This document shows positions 36,401 to 46,797 of a stretch of 64,000 nucleotides of DNA, one piece after another. A model generated the notes under the pieces. That model did no database searches and was not told the DNA's origin. It saw only the letters and a list, made by a program, of their open reading frames with translations. The stretch spans positions 372,001-436,000 of the forward strand of contig JAPFFF010000020.1 in assembly GCA_039105265.1 (NCBI GenBank), in the 5' to 3' direction. Source of the DNA: Tritrichomonas musculus. Lineage: Eukaryota; Parabasalia; Tritrichomonadida; Tritrichomonadidae. Made by a program: the position numbers and the translations under genes. Position 1 is the stretch's first letter. Every line of letters starts with the position of its first letter.

Positions 36401-39292
36401 ATTTATTGGTACTCCTTTATCATTCATTTGGTCATTAGAAGTAATACTTTTTGTTAATGAGTATATTCCAAAATAATCACATAATTTTATATCATCAAAT
36501 TCTTTTAATGAAGGCCGTAAAAAATAACGTTCTAATTTTGATGATGATAAAGTATTGTCTCTTAGCCAATTTTCACGATTAACATTTGGAGGAATCGAAA
36601 TAATTCTTTCACCAGGCAAATGAACAGAAATAATTGATATTGATGGAGACATACCATATCTATTATATCCAGCTAAACTGCTAAAAGCTTCCACTGCAGA
36701 AACTACACGTGAAGATGCATACTTGTGGAGGAAATCTTCTTCGCCAATTTTTTGACCACAGTATTTATTTTCTTTTATAGATACTTCAGCTGTATCAGAA
36801 TTTTTTGCAACATATTTTAGGACATAGCCGATACATTTTTCTGAATGTATTGCCTCAACCTCCACATGAGCACGGTAATAAGAAAGTAATTCAGGAGAAT
36901 GAGGAACAATCCAAGAATCATCAGGTCCTCTGGCATATATTAAATTTCCATTATTATCGTAATGTGTTTTTTCACATTGTTCTTTTGGATATCCATATGA
37001 ACACAAACCATCTTTCCCTTTGCATCTTGAAGTACAATTATGAGTCATATATTTTCTAGATAAATTTTTCAATATTTCCCATTTCTCATTATTTTCCTCA
37101 AAATTGTCATGAATTGGTAACTTACATGTTAATATTTTATCTAATTTTGTGACATCATCAGTATCAAAATCACTCCAAAGAAGTATATGGCAATGAGGAT
37201 ATCCTCTTTGTTGATATTCTACTCTCCATAATATACCTTCAATATTTCCGAATATTTTCTTTTTTTTTATGAAATCTATAAAACAATGTTTTTTCTGATT
37301 GAATGTTCTTGCTATTAAAGGAGAGTTGTTGATTATTTGTGGTTCAGTATTCAAAGCTTTAATTTCATTCCAATTTGGATTAAAGGTTATTGTCACAAAA
37401 AATTTTGGAGGTCCTAATATTAAAGTCATATAAAATCCTTGATTAGAAACTTTTTTCCAATACTGATAACTTCCTGTAAATGATGCTGGCACGTATGTTT
37501 TAATTCCAAACTTTAATTCATTTCGGTTGAAATTTGAATTAATTTCTTTCTGCATAAAAAGTTGTTTTTGTAAATTATATTGATAGTTTATGCGTAATTG
37601 TAAAAATCTGCCATATGCACTGCAAATAAATTCTTCTTTTAATGCAGAACATTTGTTGAAATAATAATTTGGATTTTGCATACACATGGACACAATTGAA
37701 TATCTGAATAATTGAGAATTCATTTTTAACTCATTCTGTAATTTACCACAACCTCCCTCGCCATTCCAAAATAATAAAGGATAAATTAATTTATCATAAT
37801 TTGATTCACCAGCAAATATCTGCTTTGTTTTATACTTATTCAAATTATTAATAACTTCGTTGTTTGAATTTTGACACGATTTTGCCAATTCAATTTCTTC
37901 TTCCGTACTTAGAATTTCATCACTTGAGAACTCAACAATATCATCATCATTTGAGATATCATTTTCAATATCATTGTTTAAATTAATGAATTCATCATTT
38001 TCAGTATTTTCTGTTTCTTTTTCGCTATCGCTATCAGTATTTTCTGTTTCATTTTCATTATCCTTATCAACATTTACTATCTCATTGTCATCAGGAGTTT
38101 TTAATATTAATTCAATTGGATTTTCTTTTTGGAATGTTGAATTATTTTCAATCATTGTTAAATTCATTCCTTTATCAATAATATGTTGTATAAAAGCAAC
38201 ATATTTAGTAAATCCACCAATCTTGTCAATTGATTGAGTAATATAGTTTTTTAAAATTGGATTAAAATGTATTATTTTTTTGCATATTTCATATATTAGA
38301 ATATAATCTTCAATCTTAATATGCCAATTGACAAATTGCTTATCCATATTGTTGAATATCAGGAAAGATGGTTCTGTAAATTGAAAACGGGAATCAATTG
38401 CATAAGGAATACCATTTAAATATAGTGTTGAATATCTATCACTTAAATAATTTATTGATGTTCTTTGTATAATTGGTCTACAACATCGATTAATTAGACG
38501 AAACATATTAGGTCGTTTATGAAACTCATCAATCATTTCATTTAAAAAAGATGGTGGATTTGCAAAAGTGACCATATGATCACGAATGTTGGATAAATTA
38601 TTGCAACAGTTTTCTTTATATTTAGAATTTATGAAACACAGAGCTCCACAATTCGAACATTTTTTCTCTGAATCAAAAAGACCAGGGAGCAAAAATTTTT
38701 GAAGTTCTGTATAATCATATTCTTGTGCCTCAGGTATTAAAGAATCAGGAAATGGTAAGCTCATTTTAAATTTGAATTTATCAAGCATGAATTGAATTGA
38801 CTTATCAAAATTAAAATTATAGGAGTCTACTTGATGGAAATTGAAAGCATTTGAAATTATTTCAGAAATAGCTGTACTTTTTTTGTAAATATGAACCATA
38901 TTTTTTTTAACAATAAAAAAAATTTTGCATGCATAAATCAAATTACTCAAGTATTTTGCTACTTCATAGTCTAAAATAACCAGAGCAATTGCTTTGTTTT
39001 GACAATTTAAAATGATGTTTGCTATCAACTCATTCGATTGATAAAATAATTGATTTCTTATCAAAAATTTTGTTTTCCTTTCATCACAAAGAGCATCTTG
39101 AAAGTTTTCTTCAATTTGTGACAATTTAAAAAAAACATTAACATCATCATAAATTAGAAATTTTTGCCTGCTTAAATTGGAAATAACAATCAATTTATCT
39201 ATTTCTTGGTAATTCTGTTCAATGAAATCGATTTTGTTTTCGTAGGAATTTTTATCTATTGTGAGTATTGATATACTTGGAAGATCAATCAT
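33500..39292 (-). CDS. Helitron Rep/helicase with degenerate ubiquitin-protease-like C-terminus
   Basis: The product has 1930 residues. An N-terminal region of about 200 residues has a Cys pattern (CSNCGALCF), and an acidic Asp/Glu/Asn-rich linker lies at about 400-470. The Helitron Rep domain shows FVTITFNPNW near 636, the HUH histidines in YPHCHILLW (H700, H702) and a downstream YVLKYVAK motif. The PIF1-type helicase has Walker A GRAGTGKT at 1152, Walker B LIIDEISML, GDLLQLPPV and THKSQGLTL. After about 1620 a USP-like domain follows: YGSTSYLNSILHVFF, LPRVMIIHINRYEY and a final AYLAFY. The catalytic Cys position is S1640 and the GHY His position is N1867, so it should be inactive. Transposition by rolling circle is the expected role of Rep and helicase. 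Confidence 0.9.
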   Translation of the reverse strand: MIDLPSISILTIDKNSYENKIDFIEQNYQEIDKLIVISNLSRQKFLIYDDVNVFFKLSQIEENFQDALCDERKTKFLIRNQLFYQSNELIANIILNCQNKAIALVILDYEVAKYLSNLIYACKIFFIVKKNMVHIYKKSTAISEIISNAFNFHQVDSYNFNFDKSIQFMLDKFKFKMSLPFPDSLIPEAQEYDYTELQKFLLPGLFDSEKKCSNCGALCFINSKYKENCCNNLSNIRDHMVTFANPPSFLNEMIDEFHKRPNMFRLINRCCRPIIQRTSINYLSDRYSTLYLNGIPYAIDSRFQFTEPSFLIFNNMDKQFVNWHIKIEDYILIYEICKKIIHFNPILKNYITQSIDKIGGFTKYVAFIQHIIDKGMNLTMIENNSTFQKENPIELILKTPDDNEIVNVDKDNENETENTDSDSEKETENTENDEFINLNNDIENDISNDDDIVEFSSDEILSTEEEIELAKSCQNSNNEVINNLNKYKTKQIFAGESNYDKLIYPLLFWNGEGGCGKLQNELKMNSQLFRYSIVSMCMQNPNYYFNKCSALKEEFICSAYGRFLQLRINYQYNLQKQLFMQKEINSNFNRNELKFGIKTYVPASFTGSYQYWKKVSNQGFYMTLILGPPKFFVTITFNPNWNEIKALNTEPQIINNSPLIARTFNQKKHCFIDFIKKKKIFGNIEGILWRVEYQQRGYPHCHILLWSDFDTDDVTKLDKILTCKLPIHDNFEENNEKWEILKNLSRKYMTHNCTSRCKGKDGLCSYGYPKEQCEKTHYDNNGNLIYARGPDDSWIVPHSPELLSYYRAHVEVEAIHSEKCIGYVLKYVAKNSDTAEVSIKENKYCGQKIGEEDFLHKYASSRVVSAVEAFSSLAGYNRYGMSPSISIISVHLPGERIISIPPNVNRENWLRDNTLSSSKLERYFLRPSLKEFDDIKLCDYFGIYSLTKSITSNDQMNDKGVPINRVHKKKNRSYCSIETVDPSKHEKFALRLLLLNYPARSYEHLLTVDDVVYQSFYEAALHKGLVGDCNEYFICIEEAIETNRPPSDIRFMIALFAQQGAPLKKMINNYEHYISQDLVNTSLYSVMATLLDQMHMIVPEFLGNDIVCDEIRLNKKIDCAKLNILQKFVVKFIYEKIVSNDSNQPNLLFLQGRAGTGKTYTTNVLINILRKHGYKVLVTGTTGIAATQYEHGMTCHSLFKLKIEQSIKGNEFICNIGYGTHRAKELLKSNLIIIDEISMLTIETAQSIDYTLRSLVGFHINNNQNLDEIPPFGGKNILFVGDLLQLPPVVVGSTSSVSNKLITKCPFWSSVQCFGLKEAVRCINTEWNSFLVEIGNGKSKKYETWFDLKKDFQLTITRDYKEAVNFFIEDIDIKEKFPIDRQWICATNSYVQKVNDYFHMLRLNKNSKIDLGPIFASTTISTIFESENINKKLSLPEAFDYLNVMKFRDIPNYRLDLALGEPMCLMRNINTAKGMAKNKRCYVVGKNQNCVIIEFENNEKVTLPRINFPGETNGIIFTRHQIPLRPIYAGTIHKSQGLTLKKVVVDMRSEFWEHGQLYVALSRIKDPKNLCILLPESENENDCLIKPISDDAIVSLVNEVENQNYDLNYIENWEITNNEPIYKVRGLIKFYNMVNYGSTSYLNSILHVFFQIRFFRESVIKYQLKNETFPNNNILIAFKKIFSEMNVPITNDDYHLIDTLCILEVLGLENKLTECLDAHEILSRILNLFILSDLKYLMLSFKFVQLTKTFSKKLSKYTSSSIESFFSLSINQETNSSIKAEIRKRNLFFTKIDNYNRKISYFNHLPRVMIIHINRYEYDNAGQIKAKKINNFQIDDDVEVYNHFEQKYHKYKLFAIILHTGNLNNCNYSSLIKFYDNATNYIYVHFDRQYIKEIKENEFYNISNGFTNNNSCAYLAFYIKEQLYFENIRF

Positions 39293-39346
39293 TAATTCTT
39301 TCTTAAATAGATATTAAAAAATGAATTGATATCTAAAAATTTTCAA

Positions 39347-39514
39347 ATTGAATTTGTTTAAATGTTTGTTTTTGTAAAGAAATTGAAGGACAACTATGCC
39401 ATTCAAAAATTTTTAAACTATATTTTTCAGATTGAATTTGTTTAAATGTTTGCTTTTGTAAAGAAATTGAAGGACAACTATGCCATTCAAAAATTTTTAA
39501 ACTAAAACTTTCAA
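39347..39514. repeat. Tandem duplication, 84-bp unit
   Basis: Two nearly identical copies start ATTGAATTTGTTTAAATG at 39347 and 39431. They sit directly upstream of the Helitron gene start, in its promoter or 5' terminal region. Confidence 0.85.
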
Positions 39515-39587
39515 AATTGAATCCATATAATATATAATTTCAATATCAATTGATTTTAAGATATTTTAAATATAAAGGAAAAAGCAA

Positions 39588-39790
39588 TAAATAAATAAAT
39601 AAATCCCACCACCTACCCCTCTATGTTAATAAATGTTGTAATAATAATAATAATAATAATAAACAATTATTAATTCATAGATACAATCTTCAAAATAAAT
39701 AAATAAATCCCACCACCTACCCCTCTATATTAATAAATGTTGCATTAATAATAAAAAAACAATTATTATTAATTCATAGATATAATCTTA
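39588..39790. repeat. Tandem duplication, about 104-bp unit
   Basis: TCCCACCACCTACCCCTCTA occurs at 39604 and 39708, with matching flanks that include AATAAATG and CAATTATTAATTCATAGAT. A trinucleotide TAA run lies inside the first copy. Confidence 0.85.
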
Positions 39791-39881
39791 AAATCATTCT
39801 TGATTTGAATTCTAAACAAAATTTGTAAGTTAATTGATTTTAATTGTTTGATAAGAAAATTGATTAATAATGATTCTGATT

Positions 39882-39895
39882 TTGCCCCGGGGCAA
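39882..39895. repeat. Perfect GC palindrome
   Basis: TTGCCCCGGGGCAA is a 14-base perfect palindrome in very AT-rich DNA. A GTGGTTGA/TCAACCAC hairpin follows at 40029-40052. Either could mark an element boundary. Confidence 0.5.
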
Positions 39896-40150
39896 TATTA
39901 TATAAAAAAAATATTTTTTATATAATATTTTTAATAATTTTTAATAATTTTTAATAATTTTTTTTTTCAAATATACGTACTCAAGATGTAGAGAATCCCT
40001 TGTTTTTGGGGTAAATCAAGGGCCAGAAGTGGTTGATCCCCATCTCAACCACCTTGGAATCTGTTTTCAGTATATGTTGAAAAATTTTATTAAAAATTTT
40101 ATTTCAATATAAATAAATCATTAATTTGAAAATGATCCCTTGCTTGTTGA

Positions 40151-40557
40151 TAATCGTAAGAACATAGTTTCGTGCTTTGAAAAAGTTTTTGAATTTGATT
40201 ATGATAATATCTTAATTTGCATTTTTCTGAAAATCATAACCGGCAGTTTAATTTGTTTTTCATCGAAATTCTGATATTCAATTTATTGATTGGTAATCGT
40301 AAGAACATAGTTTCGTGCTTTGAAAAAGTTTTTGAATTTGATTATGATAATATCTTAATTTGCATTTTTCTGAAAATCATAACCGGCAGTTTAATTTGTT
40401 TTTCATCGAAATTCTGATATTCAATTTATTGATTGGTAATCGTAAGAACATAGTTTCGTGCTTTGAAAAAGTTTTTGAATTTGATTATGATAATATCTTA
40501 ATTTGCATTTTTCTGAAAATCATAACCGGCAGTTTAATTTGTTTATCGAAATTATAA
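40151..40557. repeat. Three tandem copies of a 143-bp unit
   Basis: TAATCGTAAGAACATAGTTT starts at 40151, 40294 and 40437, and the copies are nearly identical. The period is not a multiple of three, so the small open frames within it are not repeat proteins. The near identity implies recent amplification. Confidence 0.9.
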
Positions 40558-42003
40558 TAGAGCTATTCAATAGAACATTTAAAAAATAACAAATGTTTTG
40601 AATTATTTTGCAGTACATGTCATTTGATTTACGATTGATAGAACAGGACTTAATTTGTTTGTCGTTTTAAATCATCGATAATAAAGATAATGATTTTAAT
40701 CCCTATTTTTGTTTATAAAAATGATATAAAAAAACCCAAAATTTTTAAAAAAATTTGTAAAATTTTATATAGTTAAAAATTTTTATAGTTAATAATAAAA
40801 TTTTAAAAAAAATTTTAAAATAAAATTTTTGATAGATTCCAAAATGCAGATTCTTCGGAAAATTTTCATTCAATTTTTTTTTTTTTCAATTGAAAAAAGT
40901 ACAAAATTTTGGAAAATCGCATTCAATTTTTTTTCCCCGACGGTTTAATAGAAAATGGTATGAGTATAAAAAAAAAAAATAAAAAAGTTACTTAAAAACC
41001 TGATTATTTTTATTAAAACTTTAAAATTACCTTTTTTTTTGTGACGGAACACTATTCGGATAAACTTAATTATCAGAATAGTATAAATTTGTTCATTTTT
41101 GTCTGATAAATGATAGAGCTAGTATTAATAAAAGTATTCCGCCATGAAAATAGAGTAAAACTAAAAAGGATTCCATCAATATTAAGGGTAAAAAAGGAAA
41201 TATGCATAGTGAAAAACTTTAATATAAGCAGAATACATGGATCAAATGCACTAATGCCATCATTAAAATCATACTCGTAAACATTTTTTGGCATATAAGT
41301 AAGTAAAATGTTATATAAAAAGTTGAAATATTCTTAAGTCTGTAAAAAAAACGTAAAATCCAAGATCGTCATTACTTATGGCTTATGGGAAAAAAAGCTT
41401 GTCTTTAGAATATTGGTAAGCGAAGAGTGATTAATATTCGCCAAAGAAAACAAATATGAGTGTGGCCACAACCGTAAAAAAAACATTAAAATATTTGACC
41501 TTAACGTTTTTTCTAAAAAATCTGCATTTGAAGATCTTCTAAGTTAAGTATCTGTGGGATTGTTTGGGCAATAGGATCATGTGGCATTAGGATTGTTTGG
41601 CGAGAGGATCATGTGGCTGTGGGATTATCTAGCGTTAGGATAAACCAAAAAAAAAAAAAAAAAAAATTAAATTCTATGAGCTTTATGAAAAAAATAACTG
41701 AAAATTTTTTTTTATTAAAATATCTTAATCAAAAAGAAATAAAATAATTTACAATTTTAATTACAATTTTAAATAATAATATTCTTAAACAAAATATTAT
41801 CCAAAATATTGTAAAACAATATGATGGCTGGATAAGTTTAGGTCTTATTTTTTTGGGGTTTTGTTTTATTATATTAAGATAATATATAAATAATCGTCAA
41901 TGCAGGTTGTCACGTTGATTGACAAGTGCATCATGAATTCAAAATTTTTATTTTAAAAGATAACATATTTGGCAAATTTAATACTGAAATGACTGTTAAT
42001 ATA

Positions 42004-43308
42004 AAGGTGTGGAAACTTTTTTCTCTCTTACACTTTCATTTATAACTTTTATATTATATATAATTTCTCATAAAAATCATGAACATAAAAAATAATATAA
42101 TATTTGCTGAAAAAAAATCAAGATATAATCACATATTTAAATTGAAATGTTTATGTTATTTATTTTTCATATAACATATCAATATCATACTTTTATCATC
42201 ATTCAAAAAAGGTGTAAATGAATAATTTTTATATTTTATTTAGCTTTTCTGTGTATAATATTGAAATATTTGATGCAATACCTAAAACATTTGAAGTTTG
42301 GGATATATCTTTTGGGAATTATTTAATATTGATCATTAGGTGTCTTTAAAGAATAACTTTTTCTTGCAATTTATGGAACTTTTACGAATATTATATAGAG
42401 ATTACAATGTATCTTGTGCTTTAAAGTTTGGAGCTCTAGAGATATTAAATCTCAGATCTTCCTTAATTGATATGATCATTCAAAAAATTAGTAAATATAT
42501 GTAAAACACTTTTTTATATATCCCTACTTTATCTGATGTTAGTTTATAGTTTCCATTAAAATGATTATATGTGCATTTATCTAAGTATTTTTTTTATTTT
42601 TTGCTATTTAATTATTTTCGAACATATTCTATACTTTTTTCACAAAATTGCAATATCATTTAATTTTAAATCATATATTTATATTTTGTTCTTTTTTTAA
42701 AAATAAACTTTTTGAGTGTCTTAAGTCTTATACGTTATTTTTTCAATCAACTTTTTGAAGGTCTGAAGTATTATACGTTATTTTGGATCAACTTTTTGAA
42801 GGTCTGAAGTATTATACGTTAATTTAGTTGGTAAACTTTTTGAATAATTTTGAGAGGAATTTCATATCTCTTTATCTAGCCAGACAATTGATATTTTAAG
42901 TGATGCTAATCGAAAATATAGACCATTATGAAATATATATTTTGATTTTTTATAATTCTGTAAGAGATTTTCAAAGAAATTTGAAATTTTTTAAAATTTT
43001 GCTCATATTTTTTTATTATCTAACTTTATAGCTGTCCATTCTTTGTAATTTTAACTTAAAATATAGGACAATACATTTCATACCTTTTGAGCTAATAGTG
43101 TCCCGTAAATATTACTGCATATTTAGATAATTAGTAATTTTGATCATTTTTGATATCTCCATATCAGTAAATTTAATCTGGCCCAAATCATGTCTACCAT
43201 AATTAATTCATATACTAATCATGTTAGAATGAATTTTATCCGAATATATGAAATATTCACGATTTTTTCTCTCAAAAAAAATTCAATACTTCAGAGTTTC
43301 CACACCTT
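42004..43308. mobile_element. 1.3-kb MITE-like element with 10-bp duplication
   Basis: The inverted ends are AAGGTGTGGAAACT (42004-42017) and its complement (43295-43308). TGTTAATATA flanks both sides (41994-42003 and 43309-43318). A 9-11-bp duplication suits Mutator-like elements. No transposase frame is present. Confidence 0.7.
42705..42845. repeat. About 3.2 copies of a 41-bp tandem repeat
   Basis: The unit reads CAACTTTTTGAAGGTCTGAA and continues to ATTATACGTTA. Copies start near 42705, 42748 and 42789, with a partial copy at 42833. It lies inside the 42004-43308 element. Confidence 0.75.
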
Positions 43309-43801
43309 TGTTAATATAAAAAAATCAATCAGTAATAATTTATACAGGAGTATAATTTTTTAGGTCCATAATAGGTATTTAATTCCGTAATTATAAAATT
43401 TGTTGAAAAATGAATTGAAAGAAAAAAACGATTATTTCAAAATTTGATATAAAAAAAAGTAATTAATACCATAAATATCTCATTATAAAAAATGGTACTC
43501 AATAAAATTATATGAGTTTATATTATATGCTAAAATAAAAAATAGTATTAAATTTTAAATATAAAATTTTAATTATAAATGGTGGAGATAAAATTATTTT
43601 AATTATTTTTTGACATTAACATACTTTAATTGAAATTTTTTTATCAAATTTTGAATATAAATGTATTCTTTGCAACTTTTTGAGTGTTTATTGTTTTGTC
43701 TTATATGTTTTAACAATAGCATTTTTGGACTGACATATAATGATTATTTAAATATATGAAGTAATCATAGTGAAGAAAAATAAATAATTGAAAAAATAAG
43801 A

Positions 43802-43806
43802 TCATT
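43802..43806 (+). promoter_or_regulatory. Candidate initiator for the Myb gene
   Basis: TCATT fits the trichomonad Inr and would start the mRNA at 43804, 40 bases before the ATG at 43844. Confidence 0.35.
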
Positions 43807-43843
43807 CAAAAATTGAAAGGTGAGAGAAAAACTGTTTTTCAAA

Positions 43844-44779
43844 ATGATTCCGGACGGCTTGCATATTTCCCCATTATCAGCAGCACCTTCTTTTAATAAT
43901 GATGCGTTACTGAAAATTGATGAAAAATCACTTAACTCTTCCTCAGTCAACCAAAACTCGCTTCTCCCTAATAATTTTGAAGAAACCCAATTAGAAAGTC
44001 ATTCTATGAAGAATACAAAAGAAGAGCATCCAAATGAAGAAAAGAATCCAGGTCCAAAAAGAAAATTGTTCACTAAAAAAGAAGATCAGCTTCTTACACA
44101 AGCTGCATTAGCGCATCATCAAGAATCATGGAATCTCATTGCAAAATGTGTTCCTGGAAAGACCTCAAAACAATGTAGAGACAGATGGGTTAATTATCTT
44201 CAGCCTTCTCTCAAATTTGAACCTTGGTCAAATCAAGAAGATAAACTTTTAGTATCACTTGTAAATATGCACGGAACGCATTGGACAAAGATGAAGAAGC
44301 ATTTCCCTGATAGGTCAACAAATTCTATTAAAAATAGATGGTATTGGTTAATTAAAAATCAAGTAAGTATTATTCCTGCAGATAAATCAATGAACTCCAT
44401 AACAGATAAATTTTCGGATAATCAAAATCTGAATCAACATATTTTTATGGAATCAAATTCATTAAATGAAAATAATAATTTTATTTTCCATAACCAAAAT
44501 TATAATTTTCATAATAACACTAATAACAATTCAAATAATTCTTTTTCCCTATCAAATCAGCAACCAAAAAATCAAAAATATTATTATTTAGAAAAAAGTA
44601 AGGTTAAAAGGAGAAATAGATCAAAAGCATCAAAAAAGCAAGTTAAATTTGTTGAAGAAAATGGAAACAAAGATGAAAAAAATGATGTGATACAAATTTC
44701 AAATAATTTGCAAACCAATGTTGCACATTTAAATGAAATTGAATTTATATCATTTAATCCAGAAGAAATAGATTGGTGA
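43844..44779 (+). CDS. Two-repeat Myb DNA-binding protein
   Basis: The frame opens at a GTG at 43820, but the first ATG is 43844, giving 311 residues. Two adjacent SANT/Myb repeats are clear: KRKLFTKKEDQLLTQAAL with QCRDRWVNYLQP, then FEPWSNQEDKLLVSLVNM with NSIKNRWYWLIKN. The spacing of the Trp-type residues fits R2R3 Myb proteins, which in trichomonads recognise promoter elements. An Asn-rich region follows, then a basic cluster (KVKRRNRSKASKKQ) that could serve as nuclear signal. It is probably a nuclear transcription factor. Confidence 0.9.
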   Translation: MIPDGLHISPLSAAPSFNNDALLKIDEKSLNSSSVNQNSLLPNNFEETQLESHSMKNTKEEHPNEEKNPGPKRKLFTKKEDQLLTQAALAHHQESWNLIAKCVPGKTSKQCRDRWVNYLQPSLKFEPWSNQEDKLLVSLVNMHGTHWTKMKKHFPDRSTNSIKNRWYWLIKNQVSIIPADKSMNSITDKFSDNQNLNQHIFMESNSLNENNNFIFHNQNYNFHNNTNNNSNNSFSLSNQQPKNQKYYYLEKSKVKRRNRSKASKKQVKFVEENGNKDEKNDVIQISNNLQTNVAHLNEIEFISFNPEEIDW

Positions 44780-46797
44780 AATATTTCATATTTTTTTTAT
44801 TTATTTTGTAAAAAATTTTTGTTTTTTATATTGATGTGGAATTTCCCTTTCTTATATTTGTCAATGAATGAAATTAAAAATTTGATCTTTATATTTTAAT
44901 GGAAATACACTATATCAAGCGAATATTTGTTCACGTTTTTTTTTTTTTTTTATTCAAATTTTATTTTATTTCTCAAAACTTTCTTAATTATAAATCGATT
45001 TTATATTTTTCATCAAAATCTCATTTAAAGAATATTTATCAAATTTAAATTTTCTGGTAAATTGAGTTTTCAGAGATTTCACTAGAAAACAAATTGTCTA
45101 TGATATTCAATTTTGTGGGGAAATTGGTAATAACTTTTGATCTCTTCTCAATTTAGATTGGACATATTATCTTTTGAGAATAGATGAAAAATATTGAAAA
45201 AATAAAATCGATTTATAATTAATGAAATACTTTATATAAATGAGATTTTGCAAAGAAAAATATCGAATTTTTTTTGAAGTGATTATTTTTTGAATAGAGA
45301 TAAATTCCTATTTCAAAATTTTTGAAAGGATATAATCTATAAATTTTTTACTCAAAAGGTATATCGGATGAATTTCTTTCATCTTAAGATATTAGAATTA
45401 TGAAATGAAATCTAAGAAATAAATATTTAATCAACTTATAAAATAAATCGAATAATAAATAAAATAAACTTGAAATAAATGAAAAATAAGAAAATTTATA
45501 TATGTATGATCATTTATATTCATGGAATATATATTAATTTTTCATAAAATAAATGAAATAAAAAAAAAAAAATTATTTACTTCCAATCATAAAAAAATCA
45601 AAATATTGATGCTTATAAATGATAAGCTTTAATAAAAACGAGTTAAATAATAATAAAAAAATGCAAAAATTATATTTATGTCAATTGGAAAAAATAGAAT
45701 AAAAATCGCAAAAAAATAATTTCATTTAGTTGCAAAGCATATAATACATATTGGTTACAAAATCTTTTTTCTCTTTTAAAAAATGAATATAAAATATTTT
45801 CATCAAGAGTGTGATAAAATATATAAAAAAAGAAAAATTATTTTATTATCTAAATATAATGTATAATATCTTTATATGTTTGATACAATTTCAAATACAA
45901 AAAAGGATATTTATAAAATATTTTTGGACCACCATTGTATTCAAAAAATAATTATATTTTTATTATTTTTTCTGAATTCACACCGCTAAATAAAAATTTC
46001 TCAATTTTCTCTAAATTGATTGAATTTGCATTCAAAATAAATCTTAAAATAATTGTGATTTTCCAAAAGAATTTTGTTATTTTCTGATTGGAATAAAATA
46101 ATTTTTGTTAATTATTTCTATTATTATATTAAAAATAGTTCTGGCGGTTAGACCTTTCTTAAAAAGTGATTTTTAACTACTTTACAAATTATTTTTTAAC
46201 TTTTACAAAAGTTTATATTTTACGTCTTTCAAAAAATAACGAATTTTCGAACTTTTTGTCTCGATGAGTATTGGTATACCAAGAACATAATGCATGTATT
46301 TATTTACAAAATACTTTGCTTAAAATAATATCTGATGTTCAGTTGTATAAATTAATTATTCAAGGAGAAATATATAAATTATTATTTTTTATGCTTTCAA
46401 ATTTTCTGAATTACTATTACAATTTTTATTTGAATTTTTTTTTTATTTCAAAATAAAAATACTTTTGAATAGATGCTTTTTTTTTCTATTACTTTTCCAA
46501 AATTGCATTTATTATTATTATTAATTATTAAAAAATTATTAATTAAAATTATAATATAATAACAATTTTTCTTTTGTAAAAAAAAACAATAAAATAATTA
46601 CATACAGAAAAAAATAATATATTATATTAATTTTCCCCTCTTCTTTTATTAAAGCAAATATATTATTAAATAATAATTATGAATTATAAAATAAATAATT
46701 CAAAAAATTAAAGTTATATATAAGTTTTTGGAAGATAGATATTGTTTAACATTCTCAATTCAAAAATTTTGAATTCTTGAACTCTTTAAAATTTTAT
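44780..46797. other. Gene-free AT-rich interval
   Basis: Two kilobases of extremely AT-rich DNA with homopolymer runs. I see no gene, tRNA, inverted-repeat element or strong hairpin. Confidence 0.45.

Larger units (their letters stand above)
40558..43843. other. Gene-free AT-rich interval
   Basis: No credible gene. It holds poly-A and poly-T runs, a short GGATCATGTGGC direct repeat near 41573-41620 and the 1.3-kb inverted-repeat element at 42004-43308. Confidence 0.45.

Noticed and set aside
37974-38237. Ser/Phe/Leu-rich plus-strand frame
   Set aside because: It is antisense to the acidic low-complexity linker of the Helitron protein.
40217-40557. Two overlapping 65-66-codon frames
   Set aside because: They come from a 143-bp tandem repeat whose period is not divisible by three; no family resemblance.
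40151-40557. CRISPR array
   Set aside because: The repeats are contiguous tandem copies without unique spacers and the genome is eukaryotic.
41073-41294. 73-codon minus-strand frame
   Set aside because: No family, no conserved neighbour, and composition like the surrounding non-coding DNA.
46271-46456. 61-codon frame upstream of the BspA-like gene
   Set aside because: Composition is dominated by Phe, Tyr, Asn and Leu from AT-rich DNA; nothing supports coding.
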